The notes under the pieces are model-generated. The model did not search any database. It saw only the letters and a program-made list of their open reading frames with translations, and had not been told where the DNA came from. From an uncultured bacterium (GTDB lineage: Bacteria > Krumholzibacteriota > Krumholzibacteriia > LZORAL124-64-63), in the NCBI GenBank assembly GCA_903912525.1, contig CAIWHK010000065.1:62001-126000 (forward strand): a stretch of 64,000 bases of DNA. The letters run 5' to 3'. Below, piece by piece: positions 43,046 through 51,663 of this stretch. A program made the position numbers and the translations under genes. The number at the start of each line of letters is the position of its first letter. Positions within the stretch are counted from its first letter, which is position 1.

Positions 43046-45734
43046 GGGCAAACTCCTCGGGGTTGGCGACAATTCGGTAGTCTCCATGATGAGCCTCCAC
43101 GAAACTCCGGGCCACGCCACTCTTCTTCTTTGCGAAACTGGATTCGCTGAAATCAACTTCGATGACGCTGAGCGCGACCTCATCCGGGTTGAACGGAGGG
43201 ATGGCGCCCAGCCAGAGCTTGTAGAGCACCGGCTCTGATGGAATGACGTAGACGATCCTGCTCCGCGAGTTCGGATACCGCGGGTCGATCTTCCGCGATT
43301 CTTCGGCCGCCCATTTCAGGCTCCCCGCGCTTTGCGGGACAGCCTGGGGCGAGATGCGAAATTCCCGCAGCGTCCCGGCGGCTCCCGCTGCCGGGAAGAC
43401 GGAGCGCTGTTCCTCCTGGGCGACGCCGATCATCAGCTTGTCGCAGGCCCGCCCGCCCTCTGCCAGCAGTTCCTGGATAGAGCTTCGCAGCTCCTCCCAG
43501 GCTGGGCCCAGGGACTGGCACGCTTCGATCAGCAGCAGGACACCCGGCTTGCGTTTTTCAAAAATCAGCTTCCACTGCGGATCCATCGGCACGAGCCTGC
43601 CGCCGCGAAAACGCACCGGCAAATTCCTCGTTTCGAAGTCTTCCAACTCCACGGGGGCCAGCGCGCTGAGGGCGAGATTGCGAACGGTCGCGTCGATGTC
43701 GTCGAGGACAATTTCCCCTTCGGCGGGGAATCCCTGGGGCCACTGACCCTGGCGAACCATGCTCGAGTCACGGAATCCAGGCAGGACCGAAACGCTTGGA
43801 TGGGTTTGCGGGGACGCCTCCGCCGCGATCCGATAAGGGATCACGGCCGGAACGCGGCGGGCGCGGACGGCGATGGCAAGCTCGCTGTCCTTGGCGGCAG
43901 CCGGCCACGCAAGGTCCAGCGCCGCGCTGGACCGGGCATCGACACTGTCGATCGAGACGATCTCGAACATCGAATCGGCTTTCGCTTCCAGCTTGACCTC
44001 GAACCGCCGCCCGACCTGGGCGCGGATCGGTTCGCCCCTGCGACAGGGGAGGGTGAAGGGATCGACAATGTCCTTGTTGAGGCACTCCGCCCGGGGGAAG
44101 TCGACCGTCGCGCGATCCGGGAGAGGCGTCTTGTCGAGATAGGCGCCAGCCGCTTCAATGGACAGGCGCCGCTGGACCTGTTCCGGCTCCATCACGATGG
44201 TCAACGAGTCCTGGTTCACGAGCGGGCGGTAGCCGGGTGCCCGGATGTTGCACATCGAGGCCGGGAACAGCGGATCGGCGATACCCGGGCCTTCCGCCAC
44301 CCAGTACCACAGGCGCATGGTGCCGGGCGCACCGTCCGGGTCCGGTGTCAGGAGCGCATTCCGGGAGCTTCCCTCGAGGACCGCGCCACGAACAGCACGG
44401 CTGCCGACGTTGCTCACGATGCGAATCGGGTCGCAACGCAGGTGGCGCGCCACATCGATCCTGATGTCGCGCCCCTCGGCGAGGGTGTCGCGCAACGCCG
44501 CAAAACTGCGACAGGATTCGGCGCTCGGCCGAAGACCGATGCCCGTGAACTGGCCGAGGTCGAGCGCGTCGTCCGTGCCGGTCGATGGAAACGGATCAAT
44601 CCCGCCCAGAAGTTCCTTCGCGAGGGAAAGGGGCCGCAGAAGCCGCCACTGTTCCGTGCGTGTCTCGGCTCCCTTGGGAATGGCGCAGATGTCGAATTCC
44701 GCGGCGGGACCGAGGCCGAATGCCGGCAACACGAATTCAACGGTCGGGTGGATCTCGAGATGAGCACCTGAAAATTCGTACTTGAGCCTGCCGGCCTGGA
44801 TCGTCTGGCGCCAGACCAGGCGCGAGAATGCCGGTGCCGGCGGCTGCGACGCCGGGTATTGCCGAAGTTCGAGAATGCCGAGTTCGGCCAACGCGTGAAG
44901 ACTGCCCTGGTTTACAGACACGAAGTCGACGAGAAACGACTCCTGATTGTTCCAGGGCCCCTCGTCGGGACCGGGTTTCGGCAGATTGGTCAACCGGCAC
45001 CATAGGGGAACGCGGACGACAACGCCGCCTTTGTCTGCACCGGGCGGACCCACCTCAACCTTGTCAACCTGGACCGGATGGGGCGAGTCGGATTTCATGT
45101 CACGCATTGTCGCTTGTAGTTCGCAACGCCCGCCTGTGCCCGACCAGTCCTTGATGGTGAGCGTCAGGGCTCTGTCCTGGGGCGTTACACTCAGGGCGAG
45201 CCAGATGACAGGTATATCCGTTTGCCTGTCGACCACGGCCTCACGCAGGTAGCAGTTGCTCCACAAGACATCGGCGTTGATCCAGGCCTTTTCCCAATTC
45301 CTGACGAAGAGCTGCATCTTCGCGGCGTCGGGGGCTTTGGCGCCCTTTGGATATGACAGGACGATGCGAGCCGTCGCGATCCGCGATTCCGCGGCGTTCT
45401 GGGGAGCCGCCGGATCTGGAGCGGCGACCGCCGCACTGTAGACCAGTGTCGTGTCGCTACCCGAGAGCTTCAGTTGCCCGGGTGGCGGGCCCAAATCCTC
45501 CGAGTTGTATCGGCTGGGAGGCATCAAACTGTCGGGCCTTACCTCGCGGATGTAGACCGTGTGCCCGGTGTTCCACGGCAGAGGTGTTGCCCTCGGCGGG
45601 TCCTCCGCCGACAGTGACGCGGATGGGCGTGAGCACAGGGCCCCCGCCAGGACGGCAGCCGCGAACAATACGCGCTCTGCGCGGCGGCCCCGACACTTCC
45701 GAATAGGCAACGGCGGCATGAAGCAATCAGCCAT
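43017..45734 (-). CDS. Large exported protein with degenerate vWA-like C-terminus
   Basis: 905 residues; AGGTAG before the ATG. The signal peptide is 'RVLFAAAVLAGALCSRPSASLSA'. Most of the chain is beta-rich with no family that I recognise, and it contains several Cys. The last 200 residues resemble a vWA fold: 'KPGVLLLIEACQSLGPAWEELRSSIQELLAE', 'ACDKLMIGVAQ' and 'RIVYVIPSEP'. The MIDAS position reads EACQS rather than DxSxS, so metal binding is doubtful. It overlaps the next (vWA) gene by 29 bp and follows the DUF1566 gene by 15 bp, so it is an integral member of the operon. Confidence 0.7.
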   Translation of the reverse strand: MADCFMPPLPIRKCRGRRAERVLFAAAVLAGALCSRPSASLSAEDPPRATPLPWNTGHTVYIREVRPDSLMPPSRYNSEDLGPPPGQLKLSGSDTTLVYSAAVAAPDPAAPQNAAESRIATARIVLSYPKGAKAPDAAKMQLFVRNWEKAWINADVLWSNCYLREAVVDRQTDIPVIWLALSVTPQDRALTLTIKDWSGTGGRCELQATMRDMKSDSPHPVQVDKVEVGPPGADKGGVVVRVPLWCRLTNLPKPGPDEGPWNNQESFLVDFVSVNQGSLHALAELGILELRQYPASQPPAPAFSRLVWRQTIQAGRLKYEFSGAHLEIHPTVEFVLPAFGLGPAAEFDICAIPKGAETRTEQWRLLRPLSLAKELLGGIDPFPSTGTDDALDLGQFTGIGLRPSAESCRSFAALRDTLAEGRDIRIDVARHLRCDPIRIVSNVGSRAVRGAVLEGSSRNALLTPDPDGAPGTMRLWYWVAEGPGIADPLFPASMCNIRAPGYRPLVNQDSLTIVMEPEQVQRRLSIEAAGAYLDKTPLPDRATVDFPRAECLNKDIVDPFTLPCRRGEPIRAQVGRRFEVKLEAKADSMFEIVSIDSVDARSSAALDLAWPAAAKDSELAIAVRARRVPAVIPYRIAAEASPQTHPSVSVLPGFRDSSMVRQGQWPQGFPAEGEIVLDDIDATVRNLALSALAPVELEDFETRNLPVRFRGGRLVPMDPQWKLIFEKRKPGVLLLIEACQSLGPAWEELRSSIQELLAEGGRACDKLMIGVAQEEQRSVFPAAGAAGTLREFRISPQAVPQSAGSLKWAAEESRKIDPRYPNSRSRIVYVIPSEPVLYKLWLGAIPPFNPDEVALSVIEVDFSESSFAKKKSGVARSFVEAHHGDYRIVANPEEFARALREFTNP

Positions 45735-45749
45735 GGGACACTACCTGGA

Positions 45750-47750
45750 TCAGTCGGATGAAACGACGATGACCCCGCAACCATTCGACTCCGGGGAGTC
45801 CAGGAGTTGGGGCTGGTTACCGGAAAATGAAACAGCAACACAAGTCCTGAAGCCGGGCGCGGCCTGATCGATCTTGCTGGTCCAATAGCGCAGGGTCGTC
45901 CGGACGGCCAAAGCCTGCAACGTACAGCAGGGCGTCTGTTGGTCCGGGCACGCGGCCAGGTCTCTCAGTTCGAGCAGCTCGGTGGGCGTCGGCAGGCGCC
46001 AGTTCGTCCGGTCCTGCTCGGCACTCGTATTCGCCACATTGATGCGATCGGCGGCTTCCTCCCAGGTCACCCCACCAGGTCCCACATCGAGATTCTTGTA
46101 CAAACGGCTGCCACTGTAGGCGATCCGTGCCGCTGCATCGTCAGCCGGCATCGCGTCGTCGCGGCGGATCGGGGCCGTCTGGCGGAGGACGCCGTCAGGC
46201 ACTTCGACCGTGATCTCAAGTTCGAGTCCGACGCCCACTTCTTCATTTTCTCTGGAGTACTTGCAGAACACGCGCCCCCGCTGGAGCGTGGGGGCGGCCC
46301 CACCCGTTTCCCCATAGCGGCTCAGGCTGATCCAATCCTCGAGCGAGGGTGCGTCGATGTAGGCTGCTGACACGTGACGGTACGTCTTCAGGGCATTCCC
46401 GCGGAGGCGGCGGAAGAGCTCCGGCAGCTTCGCGTTCTGGACCGTGACTGCGACGTTGTCTTTGTCCAGCTTCCGGGTCATTTCTTCGGCTGAGCCCGGG
46501 AGCAGCTGCACCGTGCGCCGGGCGAGATGGTTGTTGAATGCGGCTTCGGCCGCAGCCCGATCCTTCCCGGCATCCAGGCAGCGGCTGTCGATCTCGTGAC
46601 CGTCTTTCTTCAACGCGTCGATCCGCGCCTGCTGGTTCGGCAACGTGCCCAGAATAAGACGCTGTTCGTCTTCGGCCTGGCGGAGTGCCTTGTGGATCTC
46701 GGCCATGCTCTTTCCCGCCCGGGCGACTTCGGCCTTCCAGAGATCGGTCGATGACCGGGCATTGAATTCCCGGAGGCGATGCGCGGCCTCGGTCAGCCAG
46801 GGCCTGGCTGCAGGGTTTTCGGCCAACCGCGTGAGCGCGGGGACGACTTGGCTGGGATTCGATGGATCAAAGATGATCAACGGGCGCGACATGCGCGCAT
46901 CGGCACACTGCTGTTCCGCATTGATCGGGAGCTTCTTGTTATCAGTCAGGATCTGTTGCACGGCGCAAATCTGGATCACGCGCAAGCTGTCAGTGCCGAC
47001 ATCCAGGATGAACGGTTCGTCAATGAGCCGGAACTGACGCGTACGTTTGTCCACGATGTTCTGTACGAACTCTTGCACGTGGTTATCCGGTCCCACCGTC
47101 TCTCGAAGCACGTTGTCGCTGACAACCGCCAAGGTCCTGACGTCCAGATTGAGTATCTCCCACGCAAGCGAGTCGGTGGCGCAGGCGAGCTCCTTGGGCG
47201 AATGGGCTGCGCGCTCTTCCGGGGAAATCGCGCGGCACGCCGTAATCAACCAGTATGACCGGCGGTCCAGAATCGCAGCCTTCAGGGCAGCGCCGGCGGC
47301 ATCCTCCTGCGACCGGAGGCGGGCCAGAGTCCGCTCGCCCGTCGTGACGCGCGCGCGAGTCGTCTCCAGCGTCGACTCCGCGGCTTTCTGCTCCGCAAGG
47401 TTCCGGATCTGCGCCCCCGCGTTGAATTCCCAAGCGGTCCGTGCCCGCGCGCGCTGCACGGCGAGTCGATCCAATTGCACCCGCCAGACAACGCTGTCGT
47501 CCCGCGCTTCAGCGGCCACCCGCCGGAACGCGGCTTCCATGTCCGCGCGGCTGGTGAGCAAGGGGAGTTGGTCCAGGGCCCGTTGCAGCTTCCCAAGCGC
47601 GGCTTCAGTGCCCAGGCCTTTCAGATCGATCCAGTCGTCCGTCTGCGCGGGAACGGGAGCAGGTGCGGAGTCGGCGATGGACGCGAGGGTGGGTATCAAT
47701 GCCAGTGCGAGCAGCAGGAGCCAACGACGATGAATGCCCCGGCGCGACAT
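45750..47750 (-). CDS. Exported coiled-coil protein with DUF1566-like C-terminus
   Basis: 666 residues if started at ATG 47750, which gives a signal peptide 'RRWLLLLALALIPTLASIADS'. No start has a strong ribosome site, and the ORF is open to 47927. The N-terminal half is Ala/Arg/Glu-rich helix ('AEQKAAESTLETTRARVTTGERTLARLRSQ'). The C-terminal ~150 residues show the DUF1566/Lcl pattern: 'VTWEEAADRINVA', 'WRLPTPTELLEL', 'YWTSK' and 'CVAVSFSG'. This fold is related to the SUMF1/C-type-lectin fold, so it echoes the two SUMF1 lipoproteins nearby. It is the first gene of the six-gene leftward operon. Confidence 0.7.
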   Translation of the reverse strand: MSRRGIHRRWLLLLALALIPTLASIADSAPAPVPAQTDDWIDLKGLGTEAALGKLQRALDQLPLLTSRADMEAAFRRVAAEARDDSVVWRVQLDRLAVQRARARTAWEFNAGAQIRNLAEQKAAESTLETTRARVTTGERTLARLRSQEDAAGAALKAAILDRRSYWLITACRAISPEERAAHSPKELACATDSLAWEILNLDVRTLAVVSDNVLRETVGPDNHVQEFVQNIVDKRTRQFRLIDEPFILDVGTDSLRVIQICAVQQILTDNKKLPINAEQQCADARMSRPLIIFDPSNPSQVVPALTRLAENPAARPWLTEAAHRLREFNARSSTDLWKAEVARAGKSMAEIHKALRQAEDEQRLILGTLPNQQARIDALKKDGHEIDSRCLDAGKDRAAAEAAFNNHLARRTVQLLPGSAEEMTRKLDKDNVAVTVQNAKLPELFRRLRGNALKTYRHVSAAYIDAPSLEDWISLSRYGETGGAAPTLQRGRVFCKYSRENEEVGVGLELEITVEVPDGVLRQTAPIRRDDAMPADDAAARIAYSGSRLYKNLDVGPGGVTWEEAADRINVANTSAEQDRTNWRLPTPTELLELRDLAACPDQQTPCCTLQALAVRTTLRYWTSKIDQAAPGFRTCVAVSFSGNQPQLLDSPESNGCGVIVVSSD

Positions 47751-47936
47751 GCTTGCCGCGCGGTGGTCGTCGTCATTGGTCGGGGTGGTGTCTCCAGCCC
47801 TTCGGCTCATCGGGGCCGCATACACGGGCACATCCTCCGCTGGCACGACAGGTCCAGCGCGAAGTGGGCCGTGGCGCGCGAACATCTTTATCTGTGAACG
47901 AAGCGATACGCAGGGTGGTGTCGACACCTTCGAAGC

Positions 47937-47966
47937 ATCCTAGCCGAAATCAGGAGACGGTGTCCA
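47937..47966 (-). promoter_or_regulatory. Candidate promoter of the leftward operon
   Basis: Minus-strand TGGACA (47966-47961), 18-bp spacer, TAGGAT (47942-47937). The expected transcript start near 47930 leaves a leader of about 180 nt before the 47750 start. The rightward candidate promoter has nearly the same boxes. Confidence 0.4.
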
Positions 47967-48059
47967 TGGCTTTCTCCGCGATCGGCGCCTGTTGTAAGTC
48001 GTGGGATCGACATGTGGCATAACGATGCGGCTTCACCGCACTCGTCAACTCAATGACGC

Positions 48060-48088
48060 TGGACACCGCGACAGGCACATGTTAGGCT
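48060..48088 (+). promoter_or_regulatory. Candidate promoter of the rightward tubulin/actin-like operon
   Basis: TGGACA-N17-TAGGCT lies 143 bp upstream of the vWA lipoprotein start. Together with the divergent copy at 47937-47966 it suggests coordinated control from the 481-bp divergent region 47751-48231. No clear operator palindrome was seen there. Confidence 0.4.
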
Positions 48089-48231
48089 CCCGCGATCGGG
48101 GAAATCTCGGCGCTGGGCCTCGAGTTTACATGAGCGATTGCATCTTGTTTCCGGCGCCGATGTTTCGTATACCGGGCCGAATTACCTACTGCTTCAGGCC
48201 GCCCGCGACGGTGGCCATCGAAGGTGCCGTC

Positions 48232-49575
48232 GTGCGTAAGCATTTGCTAGCGGCCATATTCCTGGCGGCTCTTCTGCTCTGTGTTGCGGTCGCCGGTTGC
48301 GGCCGAGGGCCGAGTCCATGCCCTTCCCAGCAGCGCGTGCTGCAGGCCTTTTCCGCTGTCGCTGCGCCCAAGGATTCGGTCACCGGCAACCTGCAGTTTG
48401 ATCTCTACATCGACGATTCGCAGTCGGTGGCGGGCTTCGTTGCCGGCGGCTCCAGCAGCTACCTCGAGGTGATGGAAAAGCTCCTGCGCCACAGCGAAAC
48501 CGCCGGCTACACGCGACAGGTTTACCGCGTTTCCGATCCGTCGGCGCCGGTTCGTGATTTGACGCGCGGCATCATTCTCAATTCGTCGTTCTACACAGGG
48601 AAAGAAACGCCCCTTCGGCGTCTTCTCGACGTGATCCGAAAGCGGAACGCACCCGGTCGTATCGCGCTCGTGGTCAGCGATTTGGTCCAGTCGGAGAACC
48701 TCGAAGACCAGCAGAGCCTCGTGGAATCGCTGCGGCTCCTCGCCTCACCTGACTCGAAGACCTCGGATAAGTTGCAGATCAGCCTGCTTGCCTTCAAGTC
48801 GCAGTTCCGCGGCTCCTACTATTCCGAGACGTCCAGGGGCCTGTCCTATCCCCTGTCAATCTCAGGAGCCCGGCCCGGCACCGGCCGGCCGTTCTATCTG
48901 TTGGTGATCGCTTCGTCGCAAGCCACCCTGGAGGCCTTCCAGAAATACGTCCTGCGCGGGATTGGTGAGGAAGCCGTGTTTGCCCCGTCGAAGCCGGCGT
49001 TCGACATCACGTCCGTCAAGTTCAGCCCTGATAACCAGCCCAAGCGAACCATGTGGAACAGCATGAAGGATCCGGAGATGTTCCCGGCCGGCAGTGAGTC
49101 ACCGCGCGGTTTCCGGGTGGCTTTCATGGAGGGAGAGGCAATCAAGCCGGGCACGGCGGAATTGCGTCTCCAATGCGCGCTGAAGTCGTCGCTGCCCATC
49201 ATCGCGCTCGACCAGATTCAATACAAGATGGAGATCGTTTCGTTCGTCAAGGAGCGGCAGCGCGCAACGCCGCAACCCGCGAACGGACGCGTCACGTTCG
49301 GCGATTCGCTTGCCAACGGCCGGTTGCGGATCAACTACGCCATCGATGTCCCTGAGCCGCAGACGTGGGACGTGTACCGCGTCCAGCTGTCGCCGGGTGC
49401 CGGAAACCTGGGTGTTCCCGAGTGGGTCGAGGCGTGGAGCACGGAATCCGACGTGAATCCCTCGCAGGGCAATCGCACTCTGCACTTTTCGCAATTCGTG
49501 GAGACCCTGGTGCGCGCCGTCACGGAGCGGGTCAGGGCCTCCGATCAATACGTCCTCATAGGGAGCAGGCGCTGA
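48232..49575 (+). CDS. vWA-domain lipoprotein, first gene of the rightward operon
   Basis: 447 residues from GTG 48232 (AAGGTG 5 bp upstream); upstream Met codons in the track ORF do not precede a signal. The lipobox 'LLLCVAVAGC' gives a lipid-anchored mature protein. The vWA fold has MIDAS 'DLYIDDSQSVAGF' (D61-S65), 'RIALVVSDLVQSE' and 'PFYLLVIASS'. A C-terminal beta region of about 200 residues follows. The next gene starts inside its stop codon (TGATG). It is probably the periplasmic end of the assembly whose cytoplasmic parts are encoded downstream. Confidence 0.8.
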   Translation: MRKHLLAAIFLAALLLCVAVAGCGRGPSPCPSQQRVLQAFSAVAAPKDSVTGNLQFDLYIDDSQSVAGFVAGGSSSYLEVMEKLLRHSETAGYTRQVYRVSDPSAPVRDLTRGIILNSSFYTGKETPLRRLLDVIRKRNAPGRIALVVSDLVQSENLEDQQSLVESLRLLASPDSKTSDKLQISLLAFKSQFRGSYYSETSRGLSYPLSISGARPGTGRPFYLLVIASSQATLEAFQKYVLRGIGEEAVFAPSKPAFDITSVKFSPDNQPKRTMWNSMKDPEMFPAGSESPRGFRVAFMEGEAIKPGTAELRLQCALKSSLPIIALDQIQYKMEIVSFVKERQRATPQPANGRVTFGDSLANGRLRINYAIDVPEPQTWDVYRVQLSPGAGNLGVPEWVEAWSTESDVNPSQGNRTLHFSQFVETLVRAVTERVRASDQYVLIGSRR

Positions 49576-50030
49576 TGGACAAACTGCTGCTGTTCTGGAT
49601 GATCAATCCTCCCCACCCGGAGATGGAAGTGGAGGCCTGGGGCCCGTTTAGGGCGTCGATGGCCGGCTGGCTGGTGTTGATGGTTCTTTTGATGGTCGGG
49701 GTGATCGGCGCCTTTTACTTCATCCACTCCCACCGGCTGAAGATCCATTTTCCCACGGATGTCTTCCGTCCCTACACGCCCCTCAAGTGGCTTTGGCTGA
49801 CCCTGATTCCGGGTGTGGTCCTGTTTCTGGCCTACCGGCACAATTACCTGGTTTCCTTCCCGGACGCGCCGACGTCCTTCATCGGACGGGCCGTGGGGCT
49901 GGCGATCTGGGGCATGTTCCTGACGTTCGTGTTTTCGGTCCTTGTCATGGCGTTTCCCTTCATGACGCCTGCCAAGTTCCGTTACCGCCCGTTTGCCATT
50001 GTGTACCGGCGCCGCAGGGCCCAGTCGTGA
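49575..50030 (+). CDS. Three-TM membrane protein
   Basis: 151 residues from ATG 49575 (GGGAGCAGG upstream), overlapping the previous stop by one base; the track start at 49365 is inside the vWA gene. TM helices lie at about 32-52 ('WLVLMVLLMVGVIGAFYFI'), 72-86 ('WLWLTLIPGVVLFLAY') and 107-130 ('GLAIWGMFLTFVFSVLVMAF'). The tail 'KFRYRPFAIVYRRRRAQS' is basic and cytoplasmic by the positive-inside rule. No family was recognised. Its place between the lipoprotein and the tubulin-like gene makes it a candidate membrane connector. Confidence 0.65.
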   Translation: MDKLLLFWMINPPHPEMEVEAWGPFRASMAGWLVLMVLLMVGVIGAFYFIHSHRLKIHFPTDVFRPYTPLKWLWLTLIPGVVLFLAYRHNYLVSFPDAPTSFIGRAVGLAIWGMFLTFVFSVLVMAFPFMTPAKFRYRPFAIVYRRRRAQS

Positions 50031-50052
50031 TGCCGCGAGAAGGAGCCATTCG

Positions 50053-51663
50053 ATGAACTATCTCATTTGTGCCGGTGGGTCGGGCGTGCGGGTGCTGGAG
50101 TCCATGATCCATCTCTGCGCGATGGGACTCGGACCGGACGAGCTTCGGGTACTCGCAGTTGATCCCGACAACGCCAACGCCTCACGGGTGAAGGCGCTCA
50201 TCGACAACTACCAGGACGTCCGAGGTCGGTTGGACGGAAACACCGGCCCGCGCCTGAAGCTGTTTCACACGAAACTGAACCTGTTCGATGTCGCCGACGC
50301 CACCAAGGGGCTGAAGGTCTGGAGCCCGGTCAATGCCGGCGGGACGCTCCAGGATCTCCTGGGCTACGGCAATCTTCCCGAGGCGACACAGGACATCGCT
50401 CATCTCTTCTTCACGAAAGATGAGCTGGGCATGGACCTTTACCAGGGATTCCGCGGCCATACCGCCATCGGCGCCGCCGCGATGTCGATGGTCACGCTCT
50501 TCAAGGACAAGCAACCGTGGGAGAAGTTCGCCAAGGATCTCCAGGACGACCTCAGGGTCGATGCCGGGGCCAGGGTCTTCATTGCGGCCTCTGTCTTCGG
50601 AGGCACGGGCGCGTCTGCGATTCATCCCCTGGCGCGGTTCGTCCGCAAGCTGGCGGCGGAGAATTCTGACCGGCTTCGTATCGGTGTCGCGGCACTGGTG
50701 CCGTATTTCAGCTTCCAGACCGATCGCCCCAGCACCACCGATGAGCGCTCGATGTCGGAGCAGGAGAAGAAGCGGGAACGGGAAAAGGCCCTGGCCGTCA
50801 GGGCCGAGCAGTTCCCGCTCGCCACCTATTCCGCGGCGCAGTATTACCAGCATCTGCGGAGCAATGACGACTGGGACTTCACTTCCATGTATTGGATGGG
50901 CGACAGCAGCCAGATGAAAGTCCCCTTTGCCCTCGGCGGTGCGGAACAGGCCAATCCGCCGCATTTCGTCGACTTGCTGGCGGCTTTGTCGGCACTCGGA
51001 TTCTACGTGCGCCGGCCGGAGAAGGCGGGCAGCCGGGGCGCGTGCTACTACGCCGGGCCGCGCCAGCGCGTGGAGCCTGCGCTGGGGCGCACCAACATCC
51101 TTGACTGGGCCGACCTGCCCCTGGCCGGACTGCAGAAGGACGCCGTCCGGCGCGACCTGCTTTCCGCGTTTGTCGCCGGTGTGGCCCATCTCGGCTTCTG
51201 CCGGCCGTTGCTGAACAACCCGGGACTCAACCAGCAGCCCTACTGCGTGCCTTGGTATTTCAAGCGGTTCATGGGGCGGCAGGAATCACTGACCACCCAG
51301 GGAAATGACGAAGCGATGCAGAAGCTGACCGAGTATTTCAGCGTGCACATGTTCCCCTGGTGGAATCAGGTTCTGGAGCCGGACAATGTCCGGCTGTTCA
51401 ATCGGCGTGCGATCCAGATCGACGACGAGAAGAATCTGCACATCGACCTCAGCCGGTTGGCCAATGTGCTCTTTCCAGACGACCCATCCAAGATCACGGC
51501 GGACGCGATCGATCGGTTCTTCACCGACATGGTGGAGGTTCCGCTCGACAGGACGGCCGGCAAGGGCACGGGAGCGTACCTCACGCTCTTGTCCCAGGCA
51601 TCCGACCGCTTCGTTGATCGCGAATACGTGAAACGCATGACCACGGAGGACCGCAGTGCCTGA
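50053..51663 (+). CDS. Tubulin-like GTPase-fold protein
   Basis: 536 residues from ATG 50053 (GAAGGAG upstream). The N-terminus 'YLICAGGSGVRVLESMIHL' matches the first nucleotide-binding loop of the tubulin/FtsZ fold. 'VLAVDPDNAN' follows at the next strand, 'GFRGHTAIGAAAMSM' resembles the loop seen in bacterial tubulin-like (Tubulin_2) proteins, and 'VFIAASVFGGTGASAIHPLARFVRKL' (about 176-200) is the phosphate-binding G-G-T-G signature. The chain is longer than FtsZ, with a helical C-terminal half, and has no TM helix. Whether it polymerises or hydrolyses GTP is unknown. Its stop overlaps the actin-like gene by 8 bp, tightly linking tubulin-like and actin-like partners. Confidence 0.8.
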   Translation: MNYLICAGGSGVRVLESMIHLCAMGLGPDELRVLAVDPDNANASRVKALIDNYQDVRGRLDGNTGPRLKLFHTKLNLFDVADATKGLKVWSPVNAGGTLQDLLGYGNLPEATQDIAHLFFTKDELGMDLYQGFRGHTAIGAAAMSMVTLFKDKQPWEKFAKDLQDDLRVDAGARVFIAASVFGGTGASAIHPLARFVRKLAAENSDRLRIGVAALVPYFSFQTDRPSTTDERSMSEQEKKREREKALAVRAEQFPLATYSAAQYYQHLRSNDDWDFTSMYWMGDSSQMKVPFALGGAEQANPPHFVDLLAALSALGFYVRRPEKAGSRGACYYAGPRQRVEPALGRTNILDWADLPLAGLQKDAVRRDLLSAFVAGVAHLGFCRPLLNNPGLNQQPYCVPWYFKRFMGRQESLTTQGNDEAMQKLTEYFSVHMFPWWNQVLEPDNVRLFNRRAIQIDDEKNLHIDLSRLANVLFPDDPSKITADAIDRFFTDMVEVPLDRTAGKGTGAYLTLLSQASDRFVDREYVKRMTTEDRSA

